Shown here: positions 1 through 8,996 of the stretch, piece by piece
How the letters are laid out: each line of letters begins with the position of its first letter
Numbering within the stretch: the first letter of the stretch is position 1
Assembly (NCBI GenBank): GCA_012520525.1
Contig: JAAYOA010000124.1
Coordinates: forward strand, 1-51,380
Direction of reading: 5' to 3'
Source: Clostridiaceae bacterium
GTDB lineage: Bacteria; Bacillota; Clostridia; Saccharofermentanales; Fastidiosipilaceae
Length of the DNA: 51,380 nt
Notes under the pieces: model-generated
What the model was told of the DNA's origin: nothing
The model's input: only the letters and a program-made list of their open reading frames with translations
The model's database searches: none
Position numbers and translations under genes: made by a program

Positions 1-1304
1 GCTTCCAAACACTCGTCGATGCAACAGCTGTCGATCGCACCGCCGTCATAACTGCCCGGCGCATCGCCAGGATTGACCATATTCATTTCTCGCAGAACAA
101 TGGGATCCATATCTAATTTTTTTGCCAACTCATCTATAGCAGATTCCATTGCGAAGATGCCCTGAGTAGCACCATAACCTCTATAAGCCCCCCTACCCAT
201 GTGATTGGTGTAAACCACATCAAAGGCAAAGCGCCAACTTTCCAGGCGGGGATAAAGGGACAAACTTTTATGCCCGGACAGTCCCACTGTCGTCGGACCG
301 TGTTCGCCGTAAGCGCCGGTATCCGATAGGGTATGCAGATCAATAGCCCGGATGCGTCCCTCTTTAGATGCACCTAGGCGGATATGCAGCTCCATGGGGT
401 GACGCGGAGTGGAAGCAATCATTGACTCTTCTCGGGTAAAGATGATCTGGGACGGACGCCCTGTCATGGCGGTAACAAAAGCTGGATAAACTTCACAGAC
501 CGCCGTCTGCTTAGCACCGAAACCGCCTCCAATACGCGGTTTAATGACACGGATCTTGCTGTGGGGCCAACCTAGGGCTGTACCCACGATACGCCTAACA
601 TGAAAAGGCACCTGGGTCGACGCCACAATATTCAGGCGACCGTATGTGTCTAAATAAGCAAATGCCCTAAATGTTTCCATCATGGCCTGTTGGCAAGCTT
701 GGGTGCGATAGACCGTATCAATCACCACATCGCAGTCGGCCAGTGTGGCCTCCACATCTCCCTCAGATTCAACGTTTGAAGCACATAGATTGCGTTTAGC
801 ATCGCCGCCCAGATTAGGCACCAACTGACGCCAGTCATCCTCAGGATGTACCAAAATCGGATTGTCAATCGCCTCTGTGGGGTCGAGCACAGGCTCTAAC
901 ACTTCGTATTCAACCTTTATACGTCGCATGGCTTGGATAGCAGCCTGCTCATTTTCACCTACCACAATTGCCACAGGATCGCCGACATAGCGCACCCACT
1001 GATCCAAAATCATGCGGTCATAGGGCGACGGTTCAGGATAGGACTGTCCTGCAATTGTAAAGCGATTTTGTGGCACATCTTCATAGGTAAAAACCGCCAC
1101 AATCCCTTCCACTTTTAGAGCTTTAGATTTATCTATGCTGAGTATTTTGGCAAAGGCATGGGGAGACCGCAGTAATTTAATAACCAAACAGTCTTTGGGT
1201 GTCATATCCGCGGTATAGACAGGTTTACCTGTCAAAAGAGCTTGTGCATCTTTCTTCGGAACAGGCTGATTAACTATCTTTAAACTACGCACATCACGCT
1301 TCAT
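1..1304 (-). CDS. Molybdenum hydroxylase large (Mo-cofactor) subunit, xanthine dehydrogenase family, partial
   Basis: The frame is open from an ATG at 1304 to the left edge of the window, so about 434 residues of the N-terminal part are present and the C-terminus lies outside. The protein belongs to the XdhA/CoxL family that carries the molybdopterin cofactor and hydroxylates purines or other N-heterocycles and aldehydes. Visible family signatures are IGGGFGAKQ near residue 255 and RGYGATQG near residue 375, both in cofactor- and substrate-site segments. The ATG overlaps the stop of the upstream 2Fe-2S subunit gene (ATGA, 1301-1304), which indicates translational coupling. Substrate cannot be fixed from this part; xanthine dehydrogenase is the default, but other Mo hydroxylases (nicotinate or aromatic-CoA types) have the same layout. 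Confidence 0.92.
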   Translation of the reverse strand, partial: MKRDVRSLKIVNQPVPKKDAQALLTGKPVYTADMTPKDCLVIKLLRSPHAFAKILSIDKSKALKVEGIVAVFTYEDVPQNRFTIAGQSYPEPSPYDRMILDQWVRYVGDPVAIVVGENEQAAIQAMRRIKVEYEVLEPVLDPTEAIDNPILVHPEDDWRQLVPNLGGDAKRNLCASNVESEGDVEATLADCDVVIDTVYRTQACQQAMMETFRAFAYLDTYGRLNIVASTQVPFHVRRIVGTALGWPHSKIRVIKPRIGGGFGAKQTAVCEVYPAFVTAMTGRPSQIIFTREESMIASTPRHPMELHIRLGASKEGRIRAIDLHTLSDTGAYGEHGPTTVGLSGHKSLSLYPRLESWRFAFDVVYTNHMGRGAYRGYGATQGIFAMESAIDELAKKLDMDPIVLREMNMVNPGDAPGSYDGGAIDSCCIDECLE

Positions 1305-1858
1305 CGACACCACCTCTTTCGAATTACAGAAGTTCTTTTTCTGTCCTCGCCAGTTGAACCGGTATCTCCCGACGCTCCGACGCCATACCGATACTCAAAA
1401 TAATCCATAATTCCTCGCAGCTGAGATTCATAACCCGAACAGCGACAAAGATTGCCGACCAGGTAACTGCGAATGTCATCTTCTGAAGGTATTGGTTCAC
1501 CTTTTTGCAGATTAAATTCCCGTTCCATAGCGATGATATTCATGATAAAGCCCGGATTGCAAAAACCGCACTGTTCGGCACCATGTCCGGCTATAAATTC
1601 ACCCAATTCCTCGGCGATCATCGGCAGACCTTCCAATGTCACGATTTTTTTACCATTGGCGCGGGGACTTGGATAGGCGCAAGAGAGACGTGGCTCATCT
1701 TCAATAAAGACCGTACAGAGGCCGCAGTTTGTAGTTTCACAGCCGCATTTTACGCTCAAACAACCGGCAGACCGCAATGTTTCCAGCAGCATTTCATCTG
1801 GACGAACGTCAGTCTTATAAGATTTGCCGTTTAATTCAAACTTAATCTCTATTTTCAT
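1301..1858 (-). CDS. Molybdenum hydroxylase 2Fe-2S subunit
   Basis: A 185-residue small iron-sulfur subunit of the XdhC/CoxS type that passes electrons from the Mo site to FAD. The plant-type ferredoxin cluster ligands are Cys40, Cys45, Cys48 and Cys60. The second, helical cluster ligands are Cys97 and Cys100 (CGFCNPG) and Cys138 and Cys140 (LCRCSGY). Family members usually end near residue 160; this one has a basic, Arg-rich tail of about 25 residues of unknown role. A GAAGGAG ribosome binding site precedes the ATG at 1858. It lies 39 bases after the FAD-subunit gene and overlaps the Mo-subunit gene by 4 bases, so the three form one transcription unit. Confidence 0.94.
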   Translation of the reverse strand: MKIEIKFELNGKSYKTDVRPDEMLLETLRSAGCLSVKCGCETTNCGLCTVFIEDEPRLSCAYPSPRANGKKIVTLEGLPMIAEELGEFIAGHGAEQCGFCNPGFIMNIIAMEREFNLQKGEPIPSEDDIRSYLVGNLCRCSGYESQLRGIMDYFEYRYGVGASGDTGSTGEDRKRTSVIRKRWCR

Positions 1859-1897
1859 ATCACAGAAACTCCTTCGTCATTATAGTCCAGCAGCGGT

Positions 1898-2754
1898 CTA
1901 ACGTGAATTACCAACTGCCTTGGCATTTAATAATTTATAGAGCCGCACCAAGCATTGCTCCAAAATAACCGCAGCAATATGTTTTCGGTAGGTTGCACTG
2001 GCCCGTAAGTTTGTCCCATACGTAAACTCTGCTGCCAACTCCTTTGCCCAGGTGTGTATGGTCTGACGGCAGGGCGATGTATTCTCAGCGAGATCCAGAT
2101 GCCCCTCTTTGACCGCATCTGCCAATGGATCTGTACAGACTACCACATCAGCTATGGCTGGCCGAGCTCCTAAGGCAATGCGCAGTTGACCATCTCCAGT
2201 GCGGGAAATTCCACAATTAATTAACGGCAAGTCGGTGGCTGTTAGGCGGAAGGCATGATAGACCGACGCTGTCCGCCGTCGTACCTTCACTTCGGTTAGC
2301 AAATCCCTGGTTTTGCGGGACAATGCGATAAAATCCTTTAACCCCATCCAACCGTTATCATATAAATGAACTTGGGCATCTAAGGCAAGCAAAAGGGTAA
2401 TCACATCTGAAAAACCAAAGCGACCCCAAACGCTCCCCCCATTGTCGCGGCATTGCGCAATTGCACGCCGACGATGTCTTTAACTGCTTCATAAAAAGTA
2501 CCATCATAAGCTTCGTTTAGAGACTCATCCAACTCCACGTCCCGCAGGGTTGTCATCGCTCCGATGGTAAAACCTGTTTCTGTCTCCTCAATCCCTCGCA
2601 GCGGCAAAGCCGATAGATCCACGGCAGTGCCTATGCGCCGATTGCCCAGCCGCGTCCACAGCGTTCCCGCAAGAGGTGTGTGTGCCTTTTTGCGACACAG
2701 TTCAGCGGCTTCTTCTACCGTTTGGGGCATCGAATATGTGCGTATTGTATACAT
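1898..2754 (-). pseudogene. Molybdenum hydroxylase FAD-binding subunit, interrupted by a one-base frameshift
   Basis: Two adjacent frames together make one XdhB/CoxM FAD subunit. The first (2754 to 2401, 117 residues) begins MYTIRTYSMPQTVEEA and holds the FAD-binding stretch VQLRNAATMGGAFG, then runs into a stop. The second (2404 to 1898, 168 residues) carries the rest, and 117 plus 168 residues equals the usual family length of about 285. Adding one G to the G run at 2424-2427 (or the six-G run at 2435-2440, minus strand) restores the reading GGAFGGRFGFSDVITLLLALDA. The break therefore lies between about 2424 and 2440. It may be a homopolymer sequencing or assembly error, or a real lesion that would disable the enzyme. 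Translation restart at the overlapping GTG (2402-2404) is possible but would separate the flavin-binding segments. Confidence 0.85.
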
Positions 2755-2780
2755 TATTTCACTCCCACTTTATGTCACCG

Positions 2781-3539
2781 CTACAACTGCTCAGGCGGTG
2801 TGATGCGGCAAAATTGAAAGAACGGTCCGCCATAAGCGGGATCCAGGGAATATAAATCAATATATCGCTTCTCCGGACTCCAATGGTCATTTATTACCAA
2901 CATGACTCGCCGCTCAATGCCGGTGGCATTGATGACAAAGTCACCCACTCTAGCACGGTTTTCTGTACTACTCTCTCCAGCATCATTAGAATTGTTTTCT
3001 GGGATATTTTGCTTTTGTCGCTCCCAGACTTCATAGCCCCATACCGTGACGGTATGGCGCTTATAATAACCTGAACTTAGGGAAAGCAGCAGTGGTCTCC
3101 CCTCATCCAGTTCCATTAAAATTTCCGGTTCACCGCGGCGACCACTCTGCAGAAAACTGTGCAGTTCAGCCTTACCATCCAGATAACCGTAAAATCGCCA
3201 AGTGACTCGTGCCAAGTGACCAATAAAAAATGGTATAGTTCCTCCTTTAAAAAATCCTATCTGACCTAAATTAATACCACGCCAGCGAGCCAAGCGCATA
3301 ATTCTTTGGAACATAGTCTGTTCATTTTTAGGCAAATAATCATAGCCTTGGTTCGAATAATACATAAACACCGATGTCAAACCTGTGATCGAACAGTGTT
3401 GGGCGCGACCGGGAAAATCTTTCATCTGCAGGCGCGGATAATCCTCGATATGAAAAGTCTCGCGCCGTTCGAAGCCCGGTCCCAACACCTCATTCAACCA
3501 ACGTTGAGGATCTTGGATACGCTGTTTGCCCTGGTACAT
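2781..3539 (-). CDS. Putative C39-like papain-fold peptidase
   Basis: A 252-residue protein with no signal peptide or membrane segment. The start chosen is the ATG at 3539, preceded by GGAGG at a good distance; an upstream in-frame start at 3560 lacks this. The segment QHCSITGLTSVFMYY near residue 49, then RHTVTVWGYE (His162) and VINDHW (Asn217/Asp218), is the order Cys...His...Asn/Asp seen in the Peptidase_C39_2 fold, where the Cys sits at the start of a helix. Function is unproven. Its first 50 bases overlap the end of the glucosaminidase gene, suggesting coupled translation, and the hydroxylase FAD-subunit gene begins 26 bases after its stop. The middle (residues 175-200) is a polar, low-complexity loop. 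Confidence 0.6.
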   Translation of the reverse strand: MYQGKQRIQDPQRWLNEVLGPGFERRETFHIEDYPRLQMKDFPGRAQHCSITGLTSVFMYYSNQGYDYLPKNEQTMFQRIMRLARWRGINLGQIGFFKGGTIPFFIGHLARVTWRFYGYLDGKAELHSFLQSGRRGEPEILMELDEGRPLLLSLSSGYYKRHTVTVWGYEVWERQKQNIPENNSNDAGESSTENRARVGDFVINATGIERRVMLVINDHWSPEKRYIDLYSLDPAYGGPFFQFCRITPPEQL

Positions 3540-4230
3540 GTTGAACCTCCATGCGATCAATCAGTTCTGCTAGTAAATTTGCGTAATAGTCTGACGATGC
3601 CCAATTCTCGCCAATTTCTCCCACCGTCCTCGCCGTTCCCAAAAGTCGGGGAAAGTGCCTTGGATCTAGGGGATTTTCGAGGGGGTACCCTTTAGCTCCA
3701 GCATAGAGTGCTAAATGCTCCAAATGGGCGGTAATTCCTGTCGTCCAATCAGGAAATCGCTGATGAGCTTGGGGGTCACTGTCATCGCCACCCTGGGTTG
3801 TCTTTAATCCGCAGGGATTACAATAAGTTGCATCGACCACGCCACCAAAGCGACCATAATTCGTTTCTAGCCCCGCTTGGGCGTATGCTACAACTGGGTT
3901 AATGCCATAATTAGGAGCAAGAGACCAATAAATTGGCGCTAATTCCACAAAAGTCTCGGTCGCGTTGCGGCTTCGTGCCCATTTTTGAGCCTGTTCCACA
4001 GTCGCTGTGGGTTCGTCCAAAATCGGCTGTTGTAAATTAATATGCAGCGGCGGAAGAGGTGGATTCAAGCGAGCTATGACAACCACACTGATAGCGACAA
4101 TCACAACAAATACAGCAGCTAAAATAAGACCAAACTTGCTCTTTGTAGTGAGCTTTTTTTGTCGACTCCTATGCGTTGAAGAATTTGCGATAGAATTTCT
4201 CCTGTTGTTAGCCACATTAAACATCCTCAC
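3490..4230 (-). CDS. Membrane-anchored endo-beta-N-acetylglucosaminidase (GH73-like)
   Basis: A protein of up to 246 residues with a basic N-terminus, one membrane segment (about residues 33-54) and an extracellular domain. The domain holds NYGINPVVAYAQAGLETNYG, and Glu122 of GLETNYG matches the catalytic acid of the glucosaminidase (GH73) family that cuts peptidoglycan glycan chains. A later CNPCGLK and the WTTGITAHLEHL stretch are also typical. The start is uncertain: GTG at 4230, ATG at 4224, or GTG at 4215, the last having GTGAGG at the best spacing. The gene overlaps the following C39-like gene by 50 bases and diverges from exodeoxyribonuclease III. It probably acts in wall turnover or spore/cell separation; that role is inference. 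Confidence 0.78.
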   Translation of the reverse strand: MRMFNVANNRRNSIANSSTHRSRQKKLTTKSKFGLILAAVFVVIVAISVVVIARLNPPLPPLHINLQQPILDEPTATVEQAQKWARSRNATETFVELAPIYWSLAPNYGINPVVAYAQAGLETNYGRFGGVVDATYCNPCGLKTTQGGDDSDPQAHQRFPDWTTGITAHLEHLALYAGAKGYPLENPLDPRHFPRLLGTARTVGEIGENWASSDYYANLLAELIDRMEVQHVPGQTAYPRSSTLVE

Positions 4231-4467
4231 TTCATTTATCTTCTTAGTATAATTATAGCCGAATTATTATGGATATTTCATAACTGATTCGTAACCATTA
4301 TTAAGTCAACTACAGATCGTCTCCAAGAGGGCATTATTAAAGCAAATCTTTTTAAGAAAATTTACCATATACTATAAGCAGCAAAATTTACAGCCATGTC
4401 ATAACTGGGCAGACACTGAGTAACATATTTCTGGTATTTATTGAGTATAAAAGAAAGGATCATATAA

Positions 4468-5262
4468 ATGACAAAATTAATTTCCTGGAACGTCAACGGT
4501 TTTCGAGCAGTGATGAAAAAAGATTTCCCCGCTATATTTGAAGACCTGGACGCCGATATTTTCTGCATACAAGAAACCAAGTTACAGAAGGGGCAACACG
4601 ATTTTGAGCCCCCTGGCTACCATCAGTACTGGAACTATGCCGAGCGCAAAGGATATTCCGGCACAGCCATCTGGTCTCGCGTCGAACCTTTATCGGTGAC
4701 CTACGATATACCTTGGGAACCTCCAGCGGATTTAGAAGACGATGGTACCATCAACCGAGAAGGCAGGGTCATTACCCTTGAATTTTCCAACTACTATCTG
4801 GTCAATGTTTACACGCCCAACTCCCAGAGCGAATTGGCCCGTCTCGACCTGCGCATGGCATGGGAAGACCAATTTAGAACCTATTTAAAACAGTTGGATG
4901 ACCAAAAACCTCTGATCCTTTGTGGCGACCTCAACGTAGCCCATAAAGAAATTGACCTAAAAAATCCTGCCAACAATCGGCGCAATGCCGGCTTTACCGA
5001 TGAAGAGCGGGAAAAATTTACCCTTCTGTTGGACAGCGGTTTTACCGATACATTCCGACATTTCTATCCCGACGCCACAGAGCGCTATAGTTGGTGGACC
5101 TATCGTTTCGGTGCCCGCAAGCGCAACGCCGGTTGGCGGATCGATTATTTTGTGGTATCTGATCGCCTTCAATCCCATTTAAAGGATGCCGATATCCACG
5201 ATTCTATTATGGGATCAGATCACTGTCCCGTGAGCCTCACCCTGGATCTACCCTTAAAATAA
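4468..5262 (+). CDS. xth: Exodeoxyribonuclease III / AP endonuclease
   Basis: A full-length 264-residue Xth/ExoA-family enzyme that cleaves DNA at abasic sites and removes 3' blocking groups in base-excision repair. Family motifs occur in order: ISWNVNG at the N-terminus, IQETK with the metal-binding Glu36, GDLNVAHKEIDL, NAGFTDEERE, WWTYR, WRIDYF, and the C-terminal GSDHCPV with the catalytic His. GAAAGGA lies upstream of the ATG. It is the first gene of a plus-strand group with radA and ispD (79- and 119-base gaps). The 237-base region before it (4231-4467) separates it from the divergent glucosaminidase and shows no other gene. Confidence 0.97.
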   Translation: MTKLISWNVNGFRAVMKKDFPAIFEDLDADIFCIQETKLQKGQHDFEPPGYHQYWNYAERKGYSGTAIWSRVEPLSVTYDIPWEPPADLEDDGTINREGRVITLEFSNYYLVNVYTPNSQSELARLDLRMAWEDQFRTYLKQLDDQKPLILCGDLNVAHKEIDLKNPANNRRNAGFTDEEREKFTLLLDSGFTDTFRHFYPDATERYSWWTYRFGARKRNAGWRIDYFVVSDRLQSHLKDADIHDSIMGSDHCPVSLTLDLPLK

Positions 5263-5341
5263 ATGCATATAAAACAAGCAAACATGGACTAATTATTCAC
5301 TTTAACATCATTCGGTTCGGCAGAATGAAAGGAAATCACCT

Positions 5342-6763
5342 ATGGCTAAGAAGCCTGAAACCATCTTTTTTTGCAGCGAATGCGGTTACGAAACACGCAA
5401 GTGGCTCGGTCGCTGTCCCGGCTGTCAAGCTTGGAACACCCTGGTCGAGAGCCGCTCTGTTACGGGTTCTGACGGAACAACTAAAAATAATTCGCGACAC
5501 AGCTGGCTCACCACTGCAACTCGAGCTGGAGAAGACAATGTTTCGGAGGACGGACTACTCGATCTATCAACTGTTTCCACCGATCGTATAGCCCGTGTCT
5601 CTTCTGGTTTAAAGGAATTTGATCGGGTTCTGGGGGGAGGTTTTGTCCCCGGTTCCCTGGTCTTAGTTGGTGGCGATCCGGGCATCGGCAAGTCCACCTT
5701 GCTGTTACAAGTATCAGCAAAAAATAAATTTAAAGGTGGTCACGTCCTCTATGTCTGCGGCGAAGAATCGCCCAGTCAAGTTAAATTAAGGGCATCTAGG
5801 TTAGAAATCAAGGGAGCTGCCGTCAAACTTTATCCTGAAATCATCTTTGAGCGCATCGCCCAAGTTATTCTCAAATTGCGACCTGCCCTCGTAATTGTAG
5901 ATTCTATTCAGACGATGTACAGCGAAGAATTAACCTCCGCTCCCGGTTCGGTCAGTCAAATTCGGGAAGTTACTGCAGGATTCCTGCGTCTTGCCAAACA
6001 CCTCAATTGCACGATTGTCCTTGTCGGTCACGTCACCAAAGACGGCGCCATTGCAGGACCCAGAGTTCTTGAACATATGGTTGACACCGTCCTCTATTTT
6101 GAAGGAGAAAGTCACAGCAGTTTGCGCATGATCCGCGGATTTAAAAATCGCTTCGGTGCCACCAACGAACTTGGCATCTTTGAAATGACCGGGCGGGGAC
6201 TGCAAACCGTAGAAAATGCTTCCCTCGCGATGATTGCAGGTCGTCCTCAAGGGGTAGCAGGCTCGGCCATTACAGCCTGCCTCGAAGGCACAAGACCCTT
6301 ATTATTAGAAATACAAGTCCTTTTAAATGATACTGCCTACGGCATGCCCCAGCGCATGGCCCAGGGATTGGATCGAGGTCGCATTAGTATGTTAATGGCC
6401 GTCCTAGAAAAACATATCGGTCTAAACTTTGGCAATATGGACGCCTTCTGCAACGTGGTTGGGGGGTTGCGTATCGACGACCCCGCCGCCGACTTGGCTA
6501 TTGCTGCTGCGATGACTTCTAGTTACCGCGATGTACCTGTTAAAAATCAAGGTATTCTAATAGGTGAAATCGGTCTGACCGGCGAGCTGCGACCGGTCTC
6601 AGCGGTGTCTCAACGCATCGGCGAAGCGGGACGACTGGGATTTACAACCTGTATCTTACCCGGAAGCTGCCGACGCCAAGGCGAACAGATCCAGGCCAGC
6701 AAAAGCACACCGGAGTTGCTTTATGCCGATCACCTCTCCGAGGCGCTGGACATGGCCTTCTGA
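5342..6763 (+). CDS. radA: DNA repair protein RadA
   Basis: A full-length 473-residue RadA (Sms), a RecA-like DnaB-type helicase that drives branch migration during recombination repair. It has the N-terminal C4 zinc finger (Cys11, Cys14, Cys25, Cys28), the Walker A motif GGDPGIGKST (110-119), the Walker B strand ALVIVDSIQT (183-192), the RadA-specific KNRFG motif (269-273) and a Lon-protease-like C-terminal domain. GAAAGGAAATCACCT gives a clear ribosome binding site before the ATG. It follows xth by 79 bases, and radA next to ispD is a common Firmicute arrangement. Confidence 0.97.
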   Translation: MAKKPETIFFCSECGYETRKWLGRCPGCQAWNTLVESRSVTGSDGTTKNNSRHSWLTTATRAGEDNVSEDGLLDLSTVSTDRIARVSSGLKEFDRVLGGGFVPGSLVLVGGDPGIGKSTLLLQVSAKNKFKGGHVLYVCGEESPSQVKLRASRLEIKGAAVKLYPEIIFERIAQVILKLRPALVIVDSIQTMYSEELTSAPGSVSQIREVTAGFLRLAKHLNCTIVLVGHVTKDGAIAGPRVLEHMVDTVLYFEGESHSSLRMIRGFKNRFGATNELGIFEMTGRGLQTVENASLAMIAGRPQGVAGSAITACLEGTRPLLLEIQVLLNDTAYGMPQRMAQGLDRGRISMLMAVLEKHIGLNFGNMDAFCNVVGGLRIDDPAADLAIAAAMTSSYRDVPVKNQGILIGEIGLTGELRPVSAVSQRIGEAGRLGFTTCILPGSCRRQGEQIQASKSTPELLYADHLSEALDMAF

Positions 6764-6882
6764 CAAAATATACGGATCGTCAGCAAATCTGACGTAACGA
6801 TAGATTTACATTTTATTGCTGCTACATTTAAATTGCCCATTCTAACTAAAAATTATGATTAAAATAAGCAGAGGAGAATTCG

Positions 6883-7668
6883 ATGACGGATCAGAACAAT
6901 CACACGTCTAACCCCCTCCAAATAGGTACCAAATCAGACACAAAGCAAAGTGTCACAACCCAAAAATCTCGCCGAATCTGCGCCCTCATACCTGCCGCCG
7001 GACGCGGTCAGCGCATGGGAGCAGACGGCAACAAACTTTTCTTAAAAATTGACGGAAAAACCATCTTGGAGCGGACGATCGCCGTCTTTGAAACCCATCC
7101 TTCCATCACCGATATCTGTCTCGTTACCGCCCCAGATGAAGAAGCTTTTGTTAAAAATTTAATGCTGCAGAATAATTTTAAAAAAACCCATTATTTTGCT
7201 TATGGCGGAGCGACCAGGGGACAGTCCGTAAAAAATGGACTCCAACTTTTAGCGACAGAGGGACAATACAAGCCCGATGACCTCGTCTTAATCCACGACG
7301 GCGCCCGCTGCTTTGTTACCCCCGCTGTCATAGACCGCTGTATCGATGGTGCCCTTATACACGGGTCTGCAGTGGCCGGTATACCAGCCAAAGACACGAT
7401 CAAGTCCGTTGACGCGAACGAATGCGTAACTGGAACGCCTGACCGCAGCACCCTGCGGCTGATTCAAACACCCCAAGCCTTCCACTTTGACATCGTCTGC
7501 CGTGCCTATGCCGACAACTTGACAGAATTCACGGACGACGCCGCCGTCGTTGAAGCCAACGGTCAACCCGTCTATATTGTGCTAGGCAGCGAAGACAACT
7601 TGAAAATTACCACGCCCTTTGACTTAGCCATCGCCTCAGCGCTCTTACAAGGAAACCAGTCGACATAG
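6883..7668 (+). CDS. ispD: 2-C-methyl-D-erythritol 4-phosphate cytidylyltransferase
   Basis: This enzyme joins CTP and 2-C-methyl-D-erythritol 4-phosphate in the MEP pathway to isoprenoids. The nucleotide-binding motif LIPAAGRGQRMG (residues 35-46) with the following Lys51 (GNKLFL), VLIHDGARCF, GIPAKDTIK and LIQTPQAFHF are all typical. AGAGGAG precedes the ATG at 6883. The protein is 261 residues, longer than usual because of a hydrophilic, Ser/Thr/Asn-rich extension of about 30 residues before the Rossmann core; no good internal start exists closer to the core. IspF does not follow it. The gene ends at a strong terminator. Confidence 0.95.
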   Translation: MTDQNNHTSNPLQIGTKSDTKQSVTTQKSRRICALIPAAGRGQRMGADGNKLFLKIDGKTILERTIAVFETHPSITDICLVTAPDEEAFVKNLMLQNNFKKTHYFAYGGATRGQSVKNGLQLLATEGQYKPDDLVLIHDGARCFVTPAVIDRCIDGALIHGSAVAGIPAKDTIKSVDANECVTGTPDRSTLRLIQTPQAFHFDIVCRAYADNLTEFTDDAAVVEANGQPVYIVLGSEDNLKITTPFDLAIASALLQGNQST

Positions 7669-7706
7669 TATAGTCGTTACTAAAAGTTCAGATTCCATTA
7701 CATACA

Positions 7707-7747
7707 AATCGCGGAATCCCCATCTGAGAATTCCGCGATTTTATTTT
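7707..7747 (+). terminator. Rho-independent terminator after ispD
   Basis: An 11-bp perfect stem (AATCGCGGAAT at 7707-7717 with ATTCCGCGATT at 7730-7740) and a 12-base loop, followed by a T-rich tail to 7747. It lies between convergent ispD and the sugar-binding lipoprotein gene and may also work for the minus strand. Confidence 0.9.
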
Positions 7748-7803
7748 TAAATATAAAACTCTTATTGATTCAACTAAAATTTCATTAACACTATACGTAG
7801 ATT

Positions 7804-8877
7804 TTATTTCAAATAACTCTCGTAGTTGTCAATTGTGACTGGCTCAAACGGAATATCAACCAAAGTGTCCACGTCATCGCCGTTGAGAATCATGACTGTA
7901 GCGCGTACAGCATTTACACCTTGAGCATTGGCATCTTGATATACCGTAAAGGCGAGTTTACCATCTTGCAAATTAGCAAGACCTTGGGGCGTCGCATCGA
8001 TACCAACGATTGGGAGGCTGGTCGGATCAATGCCATTAATTTCTAGGGCTGAAATTGCACCGATTGCCATTTCATCGTTATTAGAGATAATGCAATCAAA
8101 CTCAGGATCATCTAGCAGGAAAGTATTCATTAAATCGAAGGCTTCAACTCGGCTCCAACCGGCTGATTCATCAAAGACATATTCCACATTAATGCCAGCA
8201 TCCGCAAGGGCTTTTTTAGCCTGTTCGGTACGCAAATCAGCGTGGGCACTGGCGCCACCGCGGATCATAACCGCTTTAACATCAGTCACGCCTTTGTCAT
8301 TGAAATAGGCACCCAAAAATTCACCTTGATATTTACCAGAAAGATTCTCATCGGAACCGACATAGACTGATTCTCCTTTTACGAGTTCAATGCCGGGGGT
8401 CCGGTTGACATAAATAATCGGAATGTCACCTGCTTCTTCTTCCATAGTAGGTACAGTACCTGCATCGACAGGGTTGACAATAATAGCATCATAATCCCCG
8501 GCGACAAAATATTGAATGTGCTGTAGCTGAGAGTTAGCATTGTCACCTGCATCTAGGGCGGTTATATCAAGACCAATACCTTGAGCTTCGCTGACAATTG
8601 CATCTTGTAAATAAGACAAGAACTGGTCACGCTCTGCAATAGAACAGCCAATCTTGTACGTCCCATTTGCTTTAACCGGAGCTAAGCCGACGTCCGCAGC
8701 AGGGGGCGCAACATCTTCTGTTGCTTCTGCATCTTCCGCGACTTGTTCACTTTCCGTTGCTGCTGTAGTTTCTTCAGGCGCTTCTGTAGTGGTTTCTTTT
8801 TCGCCGCCACCACCGCAACCGATAGCCATAGCCATAACCATAGCCGCTGATACAACAATTGTTAAGAACTTTTTCAT
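7804..8877 (-). CDS. Periplasmic-binding-protein-type sugar-binding lipoprotein
   Basis: A 357-residue substrate-binding lipoprotein of the RbsB-like (type 1 periplasmic binding protein) class, expected outside the membrane to feed an ABC sugar importer. The start is the ATG at 8877 with GGAGG seven bases upstream. The signal peptide ends in the lipobox AIGC with Cys21 as the lipidated residue. A Gly/Glu/Thr-rich linker follows, then YKIGCSIAERDQFLSYLQ, DAIIVNPVDAGTV, IPIIYVNRTPG and FDCIISNNDEMAIGAISAL, all typical of ribose/galactose/inositol binders. No permease or ATPase gene lies on either side, so the transporter partner must be elsewhere. The neighbouring oxidoreductase suggests an inositol- or sugar-related substrate, which is inference. 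Confidence 0.9.
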   Translation of the reverse strand: MKKFLTIVVSAAMVMAMAIGCGGGGEKETTTEAPEETTAATESEQVAEDAEATEDVAPPAADVGLAPVKANGTYKIGCSIAERDQFLSYLQDAIVSEAQGIGLDITALDAGDNANSQLQHIQYFVAGDYDAIIVNPVDAGTVPTMEEEAGDIPIIYVNRTPGIELVKGESVYVGSDENLSGKYQGEFLGAYFNDKGVTDVKAVMIRGGASAHADLRTEQAKKALADAGINVEYVFDESAGWSRVEAFDLMNTFLLDDPEFDCIISNNDEMAIGAISALEINGIDPTSLPIVGIDATPQGLANLQDGKLAFTVYQDANAQGVNAVRATVMILNGDDVDTLVDIPFEPVTIDNYESYLK

Positions 8878-8944
8878 GTCAACCTCCAAGTCCTGTTTTT
8901 TGTTGTGCAAAACCAATAAGTTAAGTTGGTCTTTTGCCAGGCTG

Positions 8945-8972
8945 ATTATACATATTAACTATATGGTTACAA
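8945..8972 (-). promoter_or_regulatory. Candidate promoter of the sugar-binding lipoprotein gene
   Basis: On the minus strand TTGTAA (8967-8972), 16 bases, then a perfect TATAAT (8945-8950). The -10 element is about 67 bases before the start codon. The -35 match is partial (4 of 6). Confidence 0.5.
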
Positions 8973-8996
8973 TCTCAAGTTAAATTGTCAAATTTT

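Noticed and set aside
1505-1834. Open frame on the plus strand opposite the 2Fe-2S subunit gene
   Set aside because: It lies antisense to a clear conserved gene and shows no recognisable protein features.
2401-2440. Programmed ribosomal frameshift in the FAD subunit
   Set aside because: There is no clear slippery heptamer with a downstream pseudoknot, and the break falls in G homopolymers, so an indel or sequencing error is simpler.
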